Below are positions 49,326 to 60,512 of a stretch of DNA of 64,000 nucleotides, piece after piece. How positions within the stretch are numbered: position 1 is the first letter of the stretch; each line of letters starts with the position of its first letter. A program made the translations under genes and the position numbers. Source of the stretch: Cannabis sativa (Eukaryota; Streptophyta; Magnoliopsida; Rosales; Cannabaceae); contig NC_083605.1 of assembly GCF_029168945.1 (NCBI RefSeq), positions 73,116,969 to 73,180,968 of the forward strand, written 5' to 3'. A model generated the notes under the pieces. That model was not told where the DNA came from and ran no database searches. It worked only from the letters and a program-made list of their open reading frames with translations.

Positions 49326-49708
49326 GGGAAATTTGAAAAACTATCCATAAAAATCTCTAAAATTATTTCCTTAAATTTATACCTATTAAAATTACCCATA
49401 TATGACTCCATTTGATTTTTTCCCATAATACCCCTCCCATTTGAAAAACAAAATCAAAAATAAAAAATTCTCTCTCCCTCTCAGTGACCACGCAACACCA
49501 CGCCGCCCTACTACGCCCGGCCACCGACGACCATCCACCACCACCGACAGCAGCCTCCGACCACCATCTGACCACGCACAACCCAGCCCAGCCCCCCTCT
49601 CTCCCAATCGGACCCAGCCCCCTCTCTCTTCCTCTCTTTCAAACTGAAAAAAAAAAGAACCTAGGGGTCCAATGGTCGGACCATGGGTCCAAACCATCGG
49701 ACCCATGG
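49326..49708. mobile_element. One-ended relative of the GGGAAATTTGA family
   Basis: Left end gggaaatttgaaaaactatc and the ~115 bp after it (atatgactccatttg, taatacccctccca) match the outer TIR of 44201 and 47834. A GC-rich middle with CT runs and a ggtccaatggtcggacc repeat follow. The other TIR is not found; the MITE at 49715 lies at its right edge. Confidence 0.6.
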
Positions 49709-49714
49709 AATAAA

Positions 49715-50113
49715 GGCTAATTAGTAATTTTTTCTCCTGAACTTTGACATGTAGTAAATCATGCCCCCTGAACTTTTTTAGCCGTTAAAAATTCCCCCGA
49801 ACAATTGAGATTGTTAAATTTAAGGACTTTTGTCTAATTTTATTCAATTTTACTGTTTCAGTGATTGTTTATGTACTAAACCATGCTCCCCAGGTTTTGA
49901 TATCTACCAAATCATGCCCCTCAAACTTTGACATATACTAAAACATGCCCCTTGAATTTTCATCCATATTAGAATTTTTTTTACTAAAATTAGACAAAAG
50001 TCGTTAAATTTAACAATCTTAATAGTTCAAGGGGAATTTTTAATGACCAAAAAAGTTCAGGGGGCACAATTTAGTACATGTCAAAGTTCACGGGGAAACA
50101 TTACAAATTAGCC
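49715..50113. mobile_element. Mutator-like MITE, 399 bp
   Basis: Flanks tggaataaa (49706-49714) and tagaataaa (50114-50122) match 8 of 9. TIR ggctaattagtaatttttt pairs with the right end acaaattagcc. Arms contain gaactttgacatgtagtaaa and its complement. Confidence 0.7.
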
Positions 50114-50451
50114 TAGAATAAATATCTTGTATTTCATCATATAAAATTTTAAATTTTTTTGCACCTTTCTTTCTATTTTTCTTTTTTGATTCTTTTTTGA
50201 AAACAGAAGGTTCATTCGAAGGTTGAAAAATGATAAAGCCCTATAAATGAGACAAACAAAACAACAAAAATAGACTTAAATATATTAAATAATTTATAGA
50301 CTTAAATATTGTTTTAGGACAACTAAACCCCACACAATATAAATTGAGTCTGTCGCTCACTGTTGATAAGCAAGGGATCGAAAGGGAAATGCCCTAGCAG
50401 CAAATTAATTGCACCAAAGCAAAAAATTGCACTTCTTTGAAAGGTCTTATA

Positions 50452-51218
50452 CTACTAAAAAATTTGGTTTTTCCCGATAGCTTAAACAGTCAGGTAAAGT
50501 ATTAACTGTCACATATTTGATCGTCACAAAATGAATGGAATCGAACCGTCGCAAATCAAACATTCTTGACGGTTTAAAATCGTCGCCTATAGTATAACCG
50601 ATATTTTTATACCGTCGCTAATAGATTCCAATAAAAAAACATCGTCTTCATCCTCCTCGAAACTACTTCCCGCATATGTCACAGCTGCTCCAAAACCTTT
50701 TCAAGCTTCATCCTCCTCCACCATCATTTTGCTCGTTTTCATCCTCCTCGAAGTTTTCTTTTACAAGCTTTAGATTGCTTTTAACTTGACGATTCTCGAA
50801 ACTTTCTTCGGATTGCAAGCTTCAGATTTATTTTGCACACACAAATATCAAGATCAATAAATCATATCATGACTGATAGAAATTTAAATAATAAATAAGA
50901 GGAAATTGCGCTTACCTTTGTGTTGTCACGGGAGAGCAAGGGAAAGGGACAGAGCAAGAGAGGGTAGAGGAGAGGGATGGCGCGGCTAGTGGTCACGGAG
51001 GAGAGAGAGTTGGGAAATGAAATAAAATTTACAAATGACTTTAAAAATGATTTTTTTTTTTTTTTGGGTAAAGGGTATATCTTAAGAGACGTAAAATGAA
51101 ATTTGAAATTCAAGATGCAAGGAAAATGAAATTTTAGATTTGAAACGAATTATTTAAGTCGAAAAATCGTTGCCTATATACATTGCCTGACGGTTTTAAA
51201 CCATCATCAATTCCCACT
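50452..51218. mobile_element. CACTA-like non-autonomous element with possible gene piece
   Basis: Left end ctactaaaaaatttgg and subterminal gacggttt / cgtcgc repeats on both sides suggest CACTA; the right terminus is not clean. A GC-richer middle (50900-51010) begins with cttacctttg, which on the minus strand reads as a splice donor (caaag/gtaag), hinting at captured exon sequence of unknown origin. Confidence 0.4.
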
Positions 51219-51267
51219 AAAAATACACATACAAATTTTTAACACTAATATAGAGTACCACGTTTGT

Positions 51268-51520
51268 ATAGTATGAGATTTCACTTAAGGTATCAAATAA
51301 TAATGCTCTTTTAACAAAATTAACACGTGATTTTTACGTTGTAGCTAAAAAGTCTGTAAATCTTATAGTATGAGTTTTCACTTAAGGTATCAAATATTAT
51401 TTTTATAAATCATCATTTTTTTAATGTTGTAACTAAAAATCTTATAAATCTTATAGTATGAGATTTCAGGTATCAAATAAATTAACGAGGCTCTTTTAAC
51501 AAAATTAACAGGTGATTTTT
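51268..51520. repeat. Imperfect tandem repeat, about three units
   Basis: Units start gtatgagatttcacttaagg (51269), gtatgagttttcacttaagg (51367) and gtatgagatttcagg (51458); each continues with tatcaaata. Confidence 0.7.
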
Positions 51521-51804
51521 TGGTCTCTCTTGTAGCTTAATATTTGTATCTCAACCACATAGTGTGATAGGATGGGACCCATTTATATTTACTTTGATGT
51601 GTAATATACAACCATATATAATTGTATGGTTGATTAGGACTATTCTCCCTCTCAATGTCCCACAATATATAAAAACGTGCATATTATTATATTGTTTTTG
51701 GAATTTTATGAAATGAATTTTAGGGTTTTTGCTACACAAACAAAGGATAGAACAATGGAGATAAAGAAACTGACAAAAGGGAAATAGATTTGAGAAATAA
51801 TTCA

Positions 51805-52085
51805 AGAACTAAAAAAAAAATCTTATAAATTATTATTTTTACGTTGTAATTTAAAAATTTGTGGCTAAAAATATTAGTTATAAAAATCACAATTTGTAGT
51901 GACTAAATATATTTTTAGTCGCAATACTTGTTGTGATTAAAATTAAAATAGTGACAATTTATATCTAAATACTATGTTTAGTTACCAGTAACTTTTTTAT
52001 TGTGACTAAAAGTCATATTCAATCAAAAAAAAAAATTGTTGTGACTAAAAGATTATTACTAAAAGTGACTTTTTTTTTTTTCTAG
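51805..52085. mobile_element. CACTA-like MITE, copy 4 (eroded)
   Basis: Shares tttagtcgcaatacttgttgtg and gtgactaaaag blocks with the other copies; ends are A-rich and T-rich runs without a clean CACTA or TSD. Confidence 0.5.
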
Positions 52086-52399
52086 AATGGGAGGAACACA
52101 TACTCAAGTTGGTCTTGAATTTTGGAGATTTTTCTTGCCATTAGAAGGAAGAAGAATAAAGGGTTTCTTCAATGTGTGGCTCAATGGTTTGGTTTAGTAT
52201 CTTTCATAGGGTTCAATTTATGCCATTCTCGATTGATAATAAGTGTATAGAATGGTACTCAAGTCATGACAAAATACATGTGACATTTATATCCTTTCAT
52301 GTAAATTAACCATATATGCATGGGACACAAGAAAAGACACCTGTAAATCGACCTATTCTTCAACATAAATTAAAGAAAATTAAAAATATCTATATATAT
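52086..52399. other. Spacer, nothing recognised
   Basis: Slightly GC-richer than average, no ORF of note. Confidence 0.35.
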
Positions 52400-52815
52400 T
52401 TACATATGATGCATCCTCTTAAAATGGATGTACTGATGCATCCTTAATTTATTTCGGTATCCAAAAAAAATTTTAATCTAATTTTTTTTCATATTCACGT
52501 ACATTATAGCTATTTAAGATAACCTACAAAATTTGAAAAATTCTAAATAATTTATAATATAAAAAACAATGTTCAAACAATCTATTTTACACGCGTATAA
52601 AATAAAATAGTCACTCGTGTAACACACTGTTTGAACGTAGTTTTCGGCGTGTTAAACTTTTTCAAATTTTTTAAAATTTTACAGGATGTCTTAAATAACT
52701 ATGACGTACATGATCATGAAAAAAAAATTTGACTAAAAAATTATTTCGAATGCTAAAACAGATAATAATGCATTAATGTATCCATTTTAAGGAGATACAG
52801 TGTAGAATTTTTCTA
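52400..52815. mobile_element. Foldback MITE (ACGCGTG family), copy 2
   Basis: Shares acacgcgtataaaataaaatag and cacactgtttgaacgtagtttt with 59035-59449. Ends approximate; no clear TSD. Confidence 0.6.
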
Positions 52816-52855
52816 AATTATATTTTCATATAATGATTTACTGCATACCAAATAC

Positions 52856-52990
52856 CTTTAGCCAAGGTGGTTGGGCTTGTGGTTTCAAGCCCAATTAGGG
52901 GTTTGAGTTATCGATCTAGCAAAATTTCTTTATACATTAGTTTCAATTCCCACATATCTAACTCAATTATCTTAACTAATAACCAATTAT
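52856..52990 (+). repeat. Possible decayed tRNA-derived SINE head
   Basis: tagccaaggtgg (52859) fits the pol III A-box pattern; a B-box-like ggtttgagtta follows at about 52902. No tail or TSD seen. Confidence 0.3.
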
Positions 52991-53036
52991 TGGTTAGTTA
53001 GTTTGTTATGTCTAGCAATTGGTGACTAACTACTTT

Positions 53037-53348
53037 GGCTGGGAGGAATGAAAATATAGGAATAGGAATAGGAATGGGAATAGGAATAGGAATGGAATGG
53101 AATAAAATTTAAAATGCATAAAAAAAATTGATAAAAAAGTAATTAATTTTTTTTTCTTGTTACATTGGAATGGTCATTCCTTCCTTTTTAAAATGGAATA
53201 GCCATTCCACCAAAATGGTGGAAAGAGCATTCCATTGGAATACCATTCCAATACTTTAAAATGCAACCAAACAAAGGAATTGAATGAAAATTGTTTCCTT
53301 TCCTTTCCATTCCATTCCATTTCATTACCTCCAACCAAACGCCACCTA
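53037..53348. mobile_element. Harbinger-like MITE with ggaatagg repeats
   Basis: Left ggctgggaggaatgaaaat and right attacctccaaccaaacgcc are inverted apart from a missing left tip. A short ggaataggaat repeat lies at 53059-53100. Confidence 0.5.
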
Positions 53349-53756
53349 AGTAGTAAGTCACCATATTTAACTAGAGCTTTTAAATTATTTTTGAGTTAAG
53401 GTTCAAAAAGGTTTTAGAACGTTTTGAAAGATTGATAGAGAGTTAGGATTGAACCGTTGATTTAGATGTTTCAACTTTGATCAATGTTCTTATTGTTCTT
53501 TGGGTTGAACCCTTGATTTAGATGTTTCAACTTAGATCAGTGTTCTTATTGTTTTGTATTATATATTTAATTTTTTGAATTTTTTTATTTTTACACTTTA
53601 AAATTGGTTATTTTTTTTTTTTTTGTATTTCTACAAAATTTTACATAAAAATCTTTATAATAACTAACGAAGCAACTTAAATCGTAATTAAAATCCACGT
53701 AAAAACTACCGGAAAAATTACTAATTTTTTTTTTTTTTAAAAAATAGAAGTTAAAA

Positions 53757-54020
53757 AAGAAGTAAGTTGAAAAATACCTCTTTTATTAATCAATTAATCA
53801 AATTTACCTCTAATTTTATATTTATTTAAAACATACCTCTTTTTATATGTATTGTACCCAAAATACCCTGACATAAGAGAGTTACATGGAGAGTATCTTG
53901 AAGTGACAGAGACAAAATTGGTACAATATTTAAAAAAAAAAAGTAAAAATGATAGATTTTAAAAAAGATGGTAAAAATAAAAGTGGACAATATAAAAAGG
54001 ATATAGAGTGTAATTTTCTC
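53757..54020. repeat. Dispersed repeat, sister of 40016-40222
   Basis: Nearly the same sequence as the segment at the duplication breakpoint, here longer on the right. Type unknown. Confidence 0.6.
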
Positions 54021-54458
54021 GTTAAAAAATAGTATACGAGATAATTTCTCTTATTTTTTTTTTATTTTGTTTTTTAAATTTAAATTGTACACTTATATTG
54101 AAGAATGTAAATAAAATAAGATGAAAAACAAATTGGCTCTAAAATCGATCCTTTTTTTATTATTATTTATAACAACATTACATATGCATATATATCTCAA
54201 TAAATAAATAATTTGAAAAATACAAAGGCATAATCAAACACAATTTATGATCCAAAAGCATAAAATGATAATTTCCAAACTTATATTTTTATGTGGTAGT
54301 TTTAGAAAGTATATCCATAGAAGAAAATAGTGTGATTATTATGTTGTAATGCACTCTTCACACGAGGTGCCTCGAATCGACACGATTAATTAAAATATTT
54401 ATTAAATTTACAATAAAATTGAAATAAATCTATTTTTGTTTTACATGGAATTTAATAA

Positions 54459-56246
54459 AGAATTTTGGAAAAAAACAGAAAAATACAAAAAAGGAAAAAA
54501 AAATTACAAAAATACTATGGGCCGGCCCATTAAATATTTATACAGTCCACATACAAATATTTACAAAAATACCACATGTACTAAGCCTTCAGCTGTACAG
54601 AGCGAACGTTGAAGATGAAAACACCGCGATCGTTTCAAAACCGCAAAACAACCAAAATGAAACCAAAACGAGAAAAATACAACCATTAATTCTGGCGAAA
54701 TCAACTGGAAAAGAAGACCTACAATGATCTAAACAGAAAATGACGAAAAAAAATCAGAAAAAGTGTGAAGAAACTGAAATTACACATTTGTTTTCTGTTT
54801 TATTCGATCAAAACAACTCCCCCTAATATCGAAATCTAAATTCATGAAATGTAGATCTGTAAAAAACAGATCTGGAGCTCCCATGCACTGAATCCAAAAC
54901 AATATGCTGTGAATTTTTTTAAAAAAAAATCTCATGAATAATAGATCTACGTTATATACAGTTGTATTTTGATTGATTACTGGTTTCCAATATCAAATAT
55001 ATTTTTTTTAAAACACAATAAGAAGAGCAAATTCGAATTAAGGTACAACCAGTTACGTGTAAGTCTGTTTATTTTTTGTTTTGGTTGCCTTATAGTTGCA
55101 TTATCGTTTTATGATAGTTTATATATTATTCAGGAATTTAATTTGACGGGGACTCAGAAATAGTAGTTATACATAGTAAGTTTTGTGCAAATAGTCGCAT
55201 ATTAGTTTTGTAATGGAATAACATATGCAAGTAGCAAAACTATAATAAAACTACAAAACAACTGTATACAAACTAAAATACAGGAAAAACTCTGTGAACA
55301 TCAACATCCATGATAAATCTCATTGTTACCCATTGATAATATAAAAATGGACAGGAAACAACTAGACAAAAAACATAATAAAAAAAAATACATACAGAAG
55401 GTGTTTACACTATTAAAAAACTATGAAAAAACTATTACAAAATGAGAAATAATCAAATGAAGAAACTGAAATGAAAAACAATAAAACATCTCGAAAAACA
55501 AAAACAGAAAAAAAAAAACAACAAAATAAAACAGAAATTAAGACTAAACAAACAAAAATGAAAAACTCATAAAAAGAACAAATAAATTAAACTAAAAAAG
55601 TAGAAGCCCTAAAAAACCAAACAAAACTAAAAGAAATGTTAAAATAAAAAACCTAAAATAGTAAAATCGATAAATACAAAACACACTAATGTCAAATACG
55701 AAAAAAATTTCAAAAAGGGGGGAAACGAAAAAGAAATCGAAAACAAACTTGAGATCGAAGACCAGCTCCATCTTAATCATTTTTTGAGCATTATCTTGAT
55801 GAATTTTTTCTTGGGCAGCAACCTTTGATTTTTTTTAGGAGGAGCTCGCTCACGTTTCGACAGTTGAGAAGCAAAATCGGAGTCATCGTCTTATTTCTAT
55901 TAGCTACAGATTTCAACCCCATTTTAGAACTTTTCTTTGGCAAAGGGGGGGGGGGGGGAGAAGAGTTCAGCTATGGAGGTTTTGTTTAAAAAAAAAAACT
56001 GAAAATAAATTGAAAATAATAAAAAAAAAAAAGGAAGAAGAGAAAAAGATAAGTGAATGATGTAAGGTGTGATTGATATAAGTCATCAATCAATGACGTG
56101 GCTGCATGTATGGAATTGATGTGTAAGTGGTATAATTGTAATAAAAGAAAGAGAAAAGGTAAAAATGATGATGTAATCGTGTAGGGTTTTTTTTGTAATA
56201 AATTGAGTAAATTGAATTTTTGATGTAAAAATTTCAAGAATTTTTG
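54459..56246 (-). mobile_element. Possible non-TIR insertion with a 9-bp TSD and gene-like fragments
   Basis: atttaataa occurs exactly at 54450-54458 and 56247-56255, which would be a Mutator-size TSD, but in AT-rich DNA this may be chance and no TIR is seen. On the minus strand near 55922-55770 a short frame reads MGLKSVANRNK, then after one frameshift a charged stretch SKRERAPPKKNQRLLPKKK and a stop. The peptide is not recognised. A 14-base G run lies at 55945-55958. Confidence 0.3.
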
Positions 56247-56396
56247 ATTTAATAATATTTTTTAATTTTTTTATATTAATTTTAACTGAATATACTATTA
56301 TATAACAAAATATTTTTTATTAATTTTTTGTTCGAGAGACATCTATATATACATTCAATTATAAAATTTGGAATTCGATCATAGTACACACACGCT

Positions 56397-57367
56397 CATG
56401 GCCGGCCAGAGGGTGGGGCAGCCGGGGCCTTGGCCCCAGGCCCCACAATTTTGAAGGCCCCGAAAAAATTAAAATTAATATTATATATATAAAAAAATAA
56501 AAATATAATATATGTATATATAAATTTTGGTTCAATATTTACATAAAATGGCTTATAGCACAGTTGGTAATAGAGGGGTTTTATGTTAAGGTGTGGGTGC
56601 CGAGTTCGATTCCTACCTTCCTCACATTTTATTTGTTTTAAAAATTCAAAGGTATGGTTAAAATTTGTAAAAGATATGTATGTTTATTTATTTATTTGAT
56701 AAGAATATAATATTTTAAAATATATTCAATGCATTACCTAAATATATATATATAACATAATGTTTAGAAATAAATTTATAGTAAATTGTTGGAGTTTTTT
56801 TTCTTAAAAAAATATTATTTAAAAAAAAAATATTATGTTATAAATATTTTTAGTAAGGAGCAAAGATTATGTTTAGTAAACAATTTTTTAAAAATTACTC
56901 TTGATGCAATGAAACAGATAAAATAATTTATTGTAATTCTAATAAATAAATCAAATATTTTTAAAAAATAACTAACAAGAATATTATAATTTAACTAAAA
57001 AATATATTTATTAATTATTATTTATTTTTTAAAATTTATAAAAACTTATTACATATATTAAAAAAAATTAACATAATTTTTGATATACCATTGATTTTTT
57101 TTTTTAAAAAAAAAAAGTCCTAAAATATATAACACTTCAATAAAGATGCTATTAATTATAATTAAATATTACGTTAAGTTACCTTATATGGTGAGAAAAA
57201 TTATTTGTTATATGAAGATAAAAAGTTAAATTATATTGTGTCAAAATTTCAATAATAATCTCAAAGTAAAAATAAATAAAATTATATAATATTTATTTTA
57301 TTTTTTTGTAAAAAAAGCCCCGTTTCAAATTTCGCCCTAGGCCTCTCAACACCTTGAGACGGGCCTG
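56397..57367. mobile_element. hAT-like element, 971 bp, containing a tRNA-like segment
   Basis: Perfect 8-bp TSD cacacgct (56389-56396 and 57368-57375). Ends catggccggcc and gacgggcctg resemble the CAGGGCCGG termini of the smaller copies. No transposase. The interior includes a tRNA-like block (56548-56640) and AT-rich filler. Confidence 0.75.
56548..56640 (+). repeat. tRNA-derived, SINE-like block with pol III boxes
   Basis: A box tagcacagttgg (56556-56567) and B box gttcgattc (56604-56612) fit the consensus at a 48-bp start-to-start distance. No acceptor stem or anticodon loop could be confirmed, so it is not called as a tRNA gene. Confidence 0.5.
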
Positions 57368-57375
57368 CACACGCT

Positions 57376-58114
57376 CCACCATACTCTCTAGGGTCATTTG
57401 AGCTAGCGTTAAATAATTATTTTTATAGTTTTTTAAAATCTAAATTTGTAAAACTATATTTTTTTTTTCAATGAGAATCAAAAAAATTAAAAGATATGGG
57501 GGAAATAATTTATGGTAATTGGTTACCTAAAGAAGTAACTTGTTACCTTTAATAATTTTTTTTTATTTAAACGTTTATATATTCATATACATAATTAGCA
57601 CTCGAACTTAAAATTTTTAACACACGCGTTTTTCTATAGCCACAATTGGTTCAAACCTAAACAATGTTTCCCATATATACTTGAAAATTTCCTGTAAATT
57701 ATATATATTTATATTTTTGAACAAAGCCATATTATATTAAATGGACTCATGGAGAGGAGACTAATATTTGCCACAAAATACCATATTTCCTTTTTTGAAA
57801 CCAAAATACCATATTTAGATGAAAAGAAAATCACTAACGATATGTAGCCCACTGATTGACATGGATAACATATAATAAAAACCAAGTGACTTCGATAAAA
57901 CATAATACATAAAGTAACATATATAAAATATTAATAATGCCTATTTGAAAAGTTAAGAGAGGGAATTGAAAGTAATTAATAATTTGATGATCATGTAATT
58001 ATATTGTAATTTTATAATTTATATCTACATATAATATAAAAAAAAGTACACAAAAGTCTAAATATCATTTTATATTTTTTTTATTGTATTTTTTTTAATA
58101 ATAATTAAATTTAA
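57376..58114. other. AT-rich spacer
   Basis: No gene or bounded element recognised. A weak SINE-like stretch on the minus strand (57590-57660) is not convincing. Confidence 0.35.
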
Positions 58115-58988
58115 TTAAACTAAATCATCCAAAACTAGGGATTCAAAAACAAAAGGTAAGGAGTCCCTACTAAAAGACCGGTCAGCCTCAAAAAGAGAAG
58201 ATCGCGCCAAGGCATGCACAACCTTATTAGCAGACCGCTTAACAAAATTAAAAGAAACAAAATCAAAATCAGCAACCAAAGTCATACAATCATAAAGAAT
58301 ATGGTCATAAGGAGAAGCCATATGTTTGAATTTTTGCAAATCATTAATGACTCTTAAACAATCCGACTCAACAACAATCTGTGACCATCCATTCGCTTTA
58401 CTCCAAGAGAGAGCTTCCTTGATACCAATGGCTTCGACAATATGAGGTTGCAAAGAGCCCTCTCTAGATAAACTTCTGGCCCCCAAGACCAACCCCGCAG
58501 CAGACCTTGCAATCAAGCCCAATCCATACTGCCCATGGGCAGAAGAAAGTGCACCATCCACATTAACTTTGACCAAAGAAAAATCGGGAGCTGTCCATCG
58601 CTCCACTGGTAATGTCGTCGTCCCGGTTAAGCATGCATCTGTGACATTAACTTTTTGAGCACTAAACCACTCAACATAATTTAACATTGCCATTGCCACT
58701 ACCTCACTTGCATCAGGGTGCTTGAAGTTCCAAACCAACTCGTTCCAACGATTCCAAATCGACCAACAGACCATACCAGCCTCAAGAGCCTCGGCCGAGT
58801 TCCACAATACCAACCCCGCTTCTAACCAACTCGAGAACAACATTGCATCCGGCGCCACCCCAGTAATTGGAACCTTGCTCCAACAACTTCTAGCAAAAGA
58901 GCACCGCACCAACACATGCAGAATCGTCTCAGGAGCAGCAAGGCAGAATGGACACGTTGCAGCAATTGGAACCATGTTTTGTAATATA
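58115..58988 (-). pseudogene. 5'-truncated LINE tail, frame open
   Basis: Sister of 18037-19430 on the other strand, with no internal stop over 286 residues. It begins inside the zf-RVT motif (CPFCLAAPETILHVLVRCSFA), continues through RNase H (VNVDGAL, IVVESDCL, KRSANKVVHALAR) and ends VLDDLV as the sister does. Homology starts sharply at about 58988 (acaaaacatgg), the usual mark of 5' truncation during LINE insertion. The open frame is probably just youth, because there is no promoter or RT. Confidence 0.8.
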
Positions 58989-59034
58989 TATATATTTTAT
59001 TTTTTGAAAAAAACAACTACATATATAAACTAAT

Positions 59035-59449
59035 GGGTGATTTTACAATGCACCCCCTTAAAAGGGATGTACTGATACACCCTTGATTTGTTTTGGCATC
59101 TAGAAGAATTTTTAAGTTTAATTTTTTTTTTATATTCATGTGTGTTATAGCTATTTAAGATAACCTATAAAATTTTGAGAAATTTCGAATAATTTACAAT
59201 ATAGAAAACAATGTTCAAACAGTCTATTTTACATGCGTATAAAATAAAATAGTCACGCGTGCAACACACTGTTTGAACGTAGTTTTCGACGTGTTTTTAC
59301 AAATTTCTTAAAATTTTGCAAGATGTCTTACATAACTATAACGTACATGACTATGAGAAAAAATTTGATTAAAAAATTATTTCGGGTGCTAAAACAGACA
59401 ATGGTGCATCAATGTATCCATTTTAAGGGGGTGCATTTTAGAATTTCCC
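59035..59449. mobile_element. Foldback MITE (ACGCGTG family), copy 3
   Basis: Flanks taaactaat (59026-59034) and taaactaaa (59450-59458) match 8 of 9. Outer arms gggtgattttacaatgcacc and gtgcattttagaatttccc are inverted, as are inner arms. Confidence 0.7.
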
Positions 59450-59490
59450 TAAACTAAAAGTCCCGTTTAGAAACCATTAAGGTGTTATCC

Positions 59491-59635
59491 AAAATCGGCC
59501 CTAGGTATAAGTGGGCTAGGCTCGCGTCTAGGGCCTACTCATTTTGGGAGCCCAAATAAAAAAAAATACTTTTAAAAAAATATACATATTTTTTAATAAT
59601 TTTTAAAAATACTATTTATCTTTATAGTAAGGGTC

Positions 59636-59667
<32 letters not shown>

Positions 59668-59702
59668 GTCTATGGCTCATTCCAACTCAAGGTTGGCCCT
59701 AG
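59491..59702. mobile_element. hAT-like MITE of the GGGCC family
   Basis: Contains cggccctaggtataagtggg and ends ggttggccctag. Flanks tgttatcc (59483-59490) and tattatcc (59703-59710) match 7 of 8. Has a long poly-T run (59640-59667). Confidence 0.6.
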
Positions 59703-59760
59703 TATTATCCATATAGATTATAAATAATACTTTTGTTCTGTTACCTTCTTAAGTCTATGA

Positions 59761-59763
<3 letters not shown>

Positions 59764-59797
<34 letters not shown>
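59764..59797. repeat. (AT)n microsatellite
   Basis: About 16 dinucleotide units. Confidence 0.9.
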
Positions 59798-59798
<1 letters not shown>

Positions 59799-59815
59799 AT
59801 GGGTGATTGATTTGT

Positions 59816-60087
59816 GGAATAATTACATGACACACTATTTTTTATAAAAAAAAAAAATTACAGGAAAATAAAACTAACAGGAAAATAAAATCTAAACAAC
59901 ATCAAAATAATAATAAAAAAAATAACATACGTATAACAAAAAATCAACAACAAATTAACAAAAGTACAATATAAAAAGATCGTATTTTCTATAAATAAAA
60001 TCATAAAAATCGTAAAAATATTTAAAATTCCATATAACTGTATTTTTGTAATTTTTTTTTTGTTAATTTTGTATTTGTGAAATAATC
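59816..60087. mobile_element. Mutator-like MITE, family of 6311 and 44186
   Basis: Left ggaataattacatgaca pairs with right gtgaaataatcc. Flanks ttgatttgt and ttgatttat match 8 of 9 if the right end is at aatccc. The interior matches the outer element at 44186-45034 in reverse. Confidence 0.6.
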
Positions 60088-60099
60088 CCTTGATTTATT

Positions 60100-60512
60100 T
60101 CTTACTCAATAAAATCCATAATATTGTATTTGTAAAGCATATTAAAAATTTCCACAAAACTTTTAAATTAAACTTTAAAAATTATCGAACGAAACACACG
60201 GTTATTTGCAATTTCTTTTTCACTAGTAAAACAATGCAATCTAGACAAATATAATGGCTTAACAAAAAAAAGAAGAAAATACTAACACAAACAGAAAACC
60301 AACTAGGTAAAAAATAAATTAATTAATTAAAAACTTAAGTTTTTTTTCCAAACTAAAAATTCACATTGTCCCCAATAACTATAAGAATAAAGAGACAATA
60401 CTTACCTGAGATACACGCCAAACCAAATTGTGCATTTTATTATTATTATTATTTATAACAACATTACAATAGAAGAAAACCAAATTGAAAGAGACGTAGC
60501 CTAGCTATATAG
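60100..60512. other. 3' flank of the UGT gene
   Basis: AT-rich. On the minus strand an AATAAA lies at 60436-60441, about 75 bp after the stop codon, a plausible polyadenylation signal. Confidence 0.45.

Noticed and set aside
49441..49720. Short Pro/Thr/His-rich ORFs
   Set aside because: Overlapping frames of a GC-rich transposon interior, no conserved motif.
54459..56246. Calling this a definite Mutator element
   Set aside because: The 9-bp flanking repeat is AT-only and the two ends are not inverted copies of each other.
56548..56640. Functional tRNA gene
   Set aside because: The A and B boxes fit, but no acceptor stem or sound anticodon arm could be drawn, and it lies within a transposon.
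58115..58975. Functional 286-residue host gene
   Set aside because: The sequence begins abruptly in the middle of a zinc-finger motif and matches the LINE tail at 18037-19430, so it is a truncated insertion.
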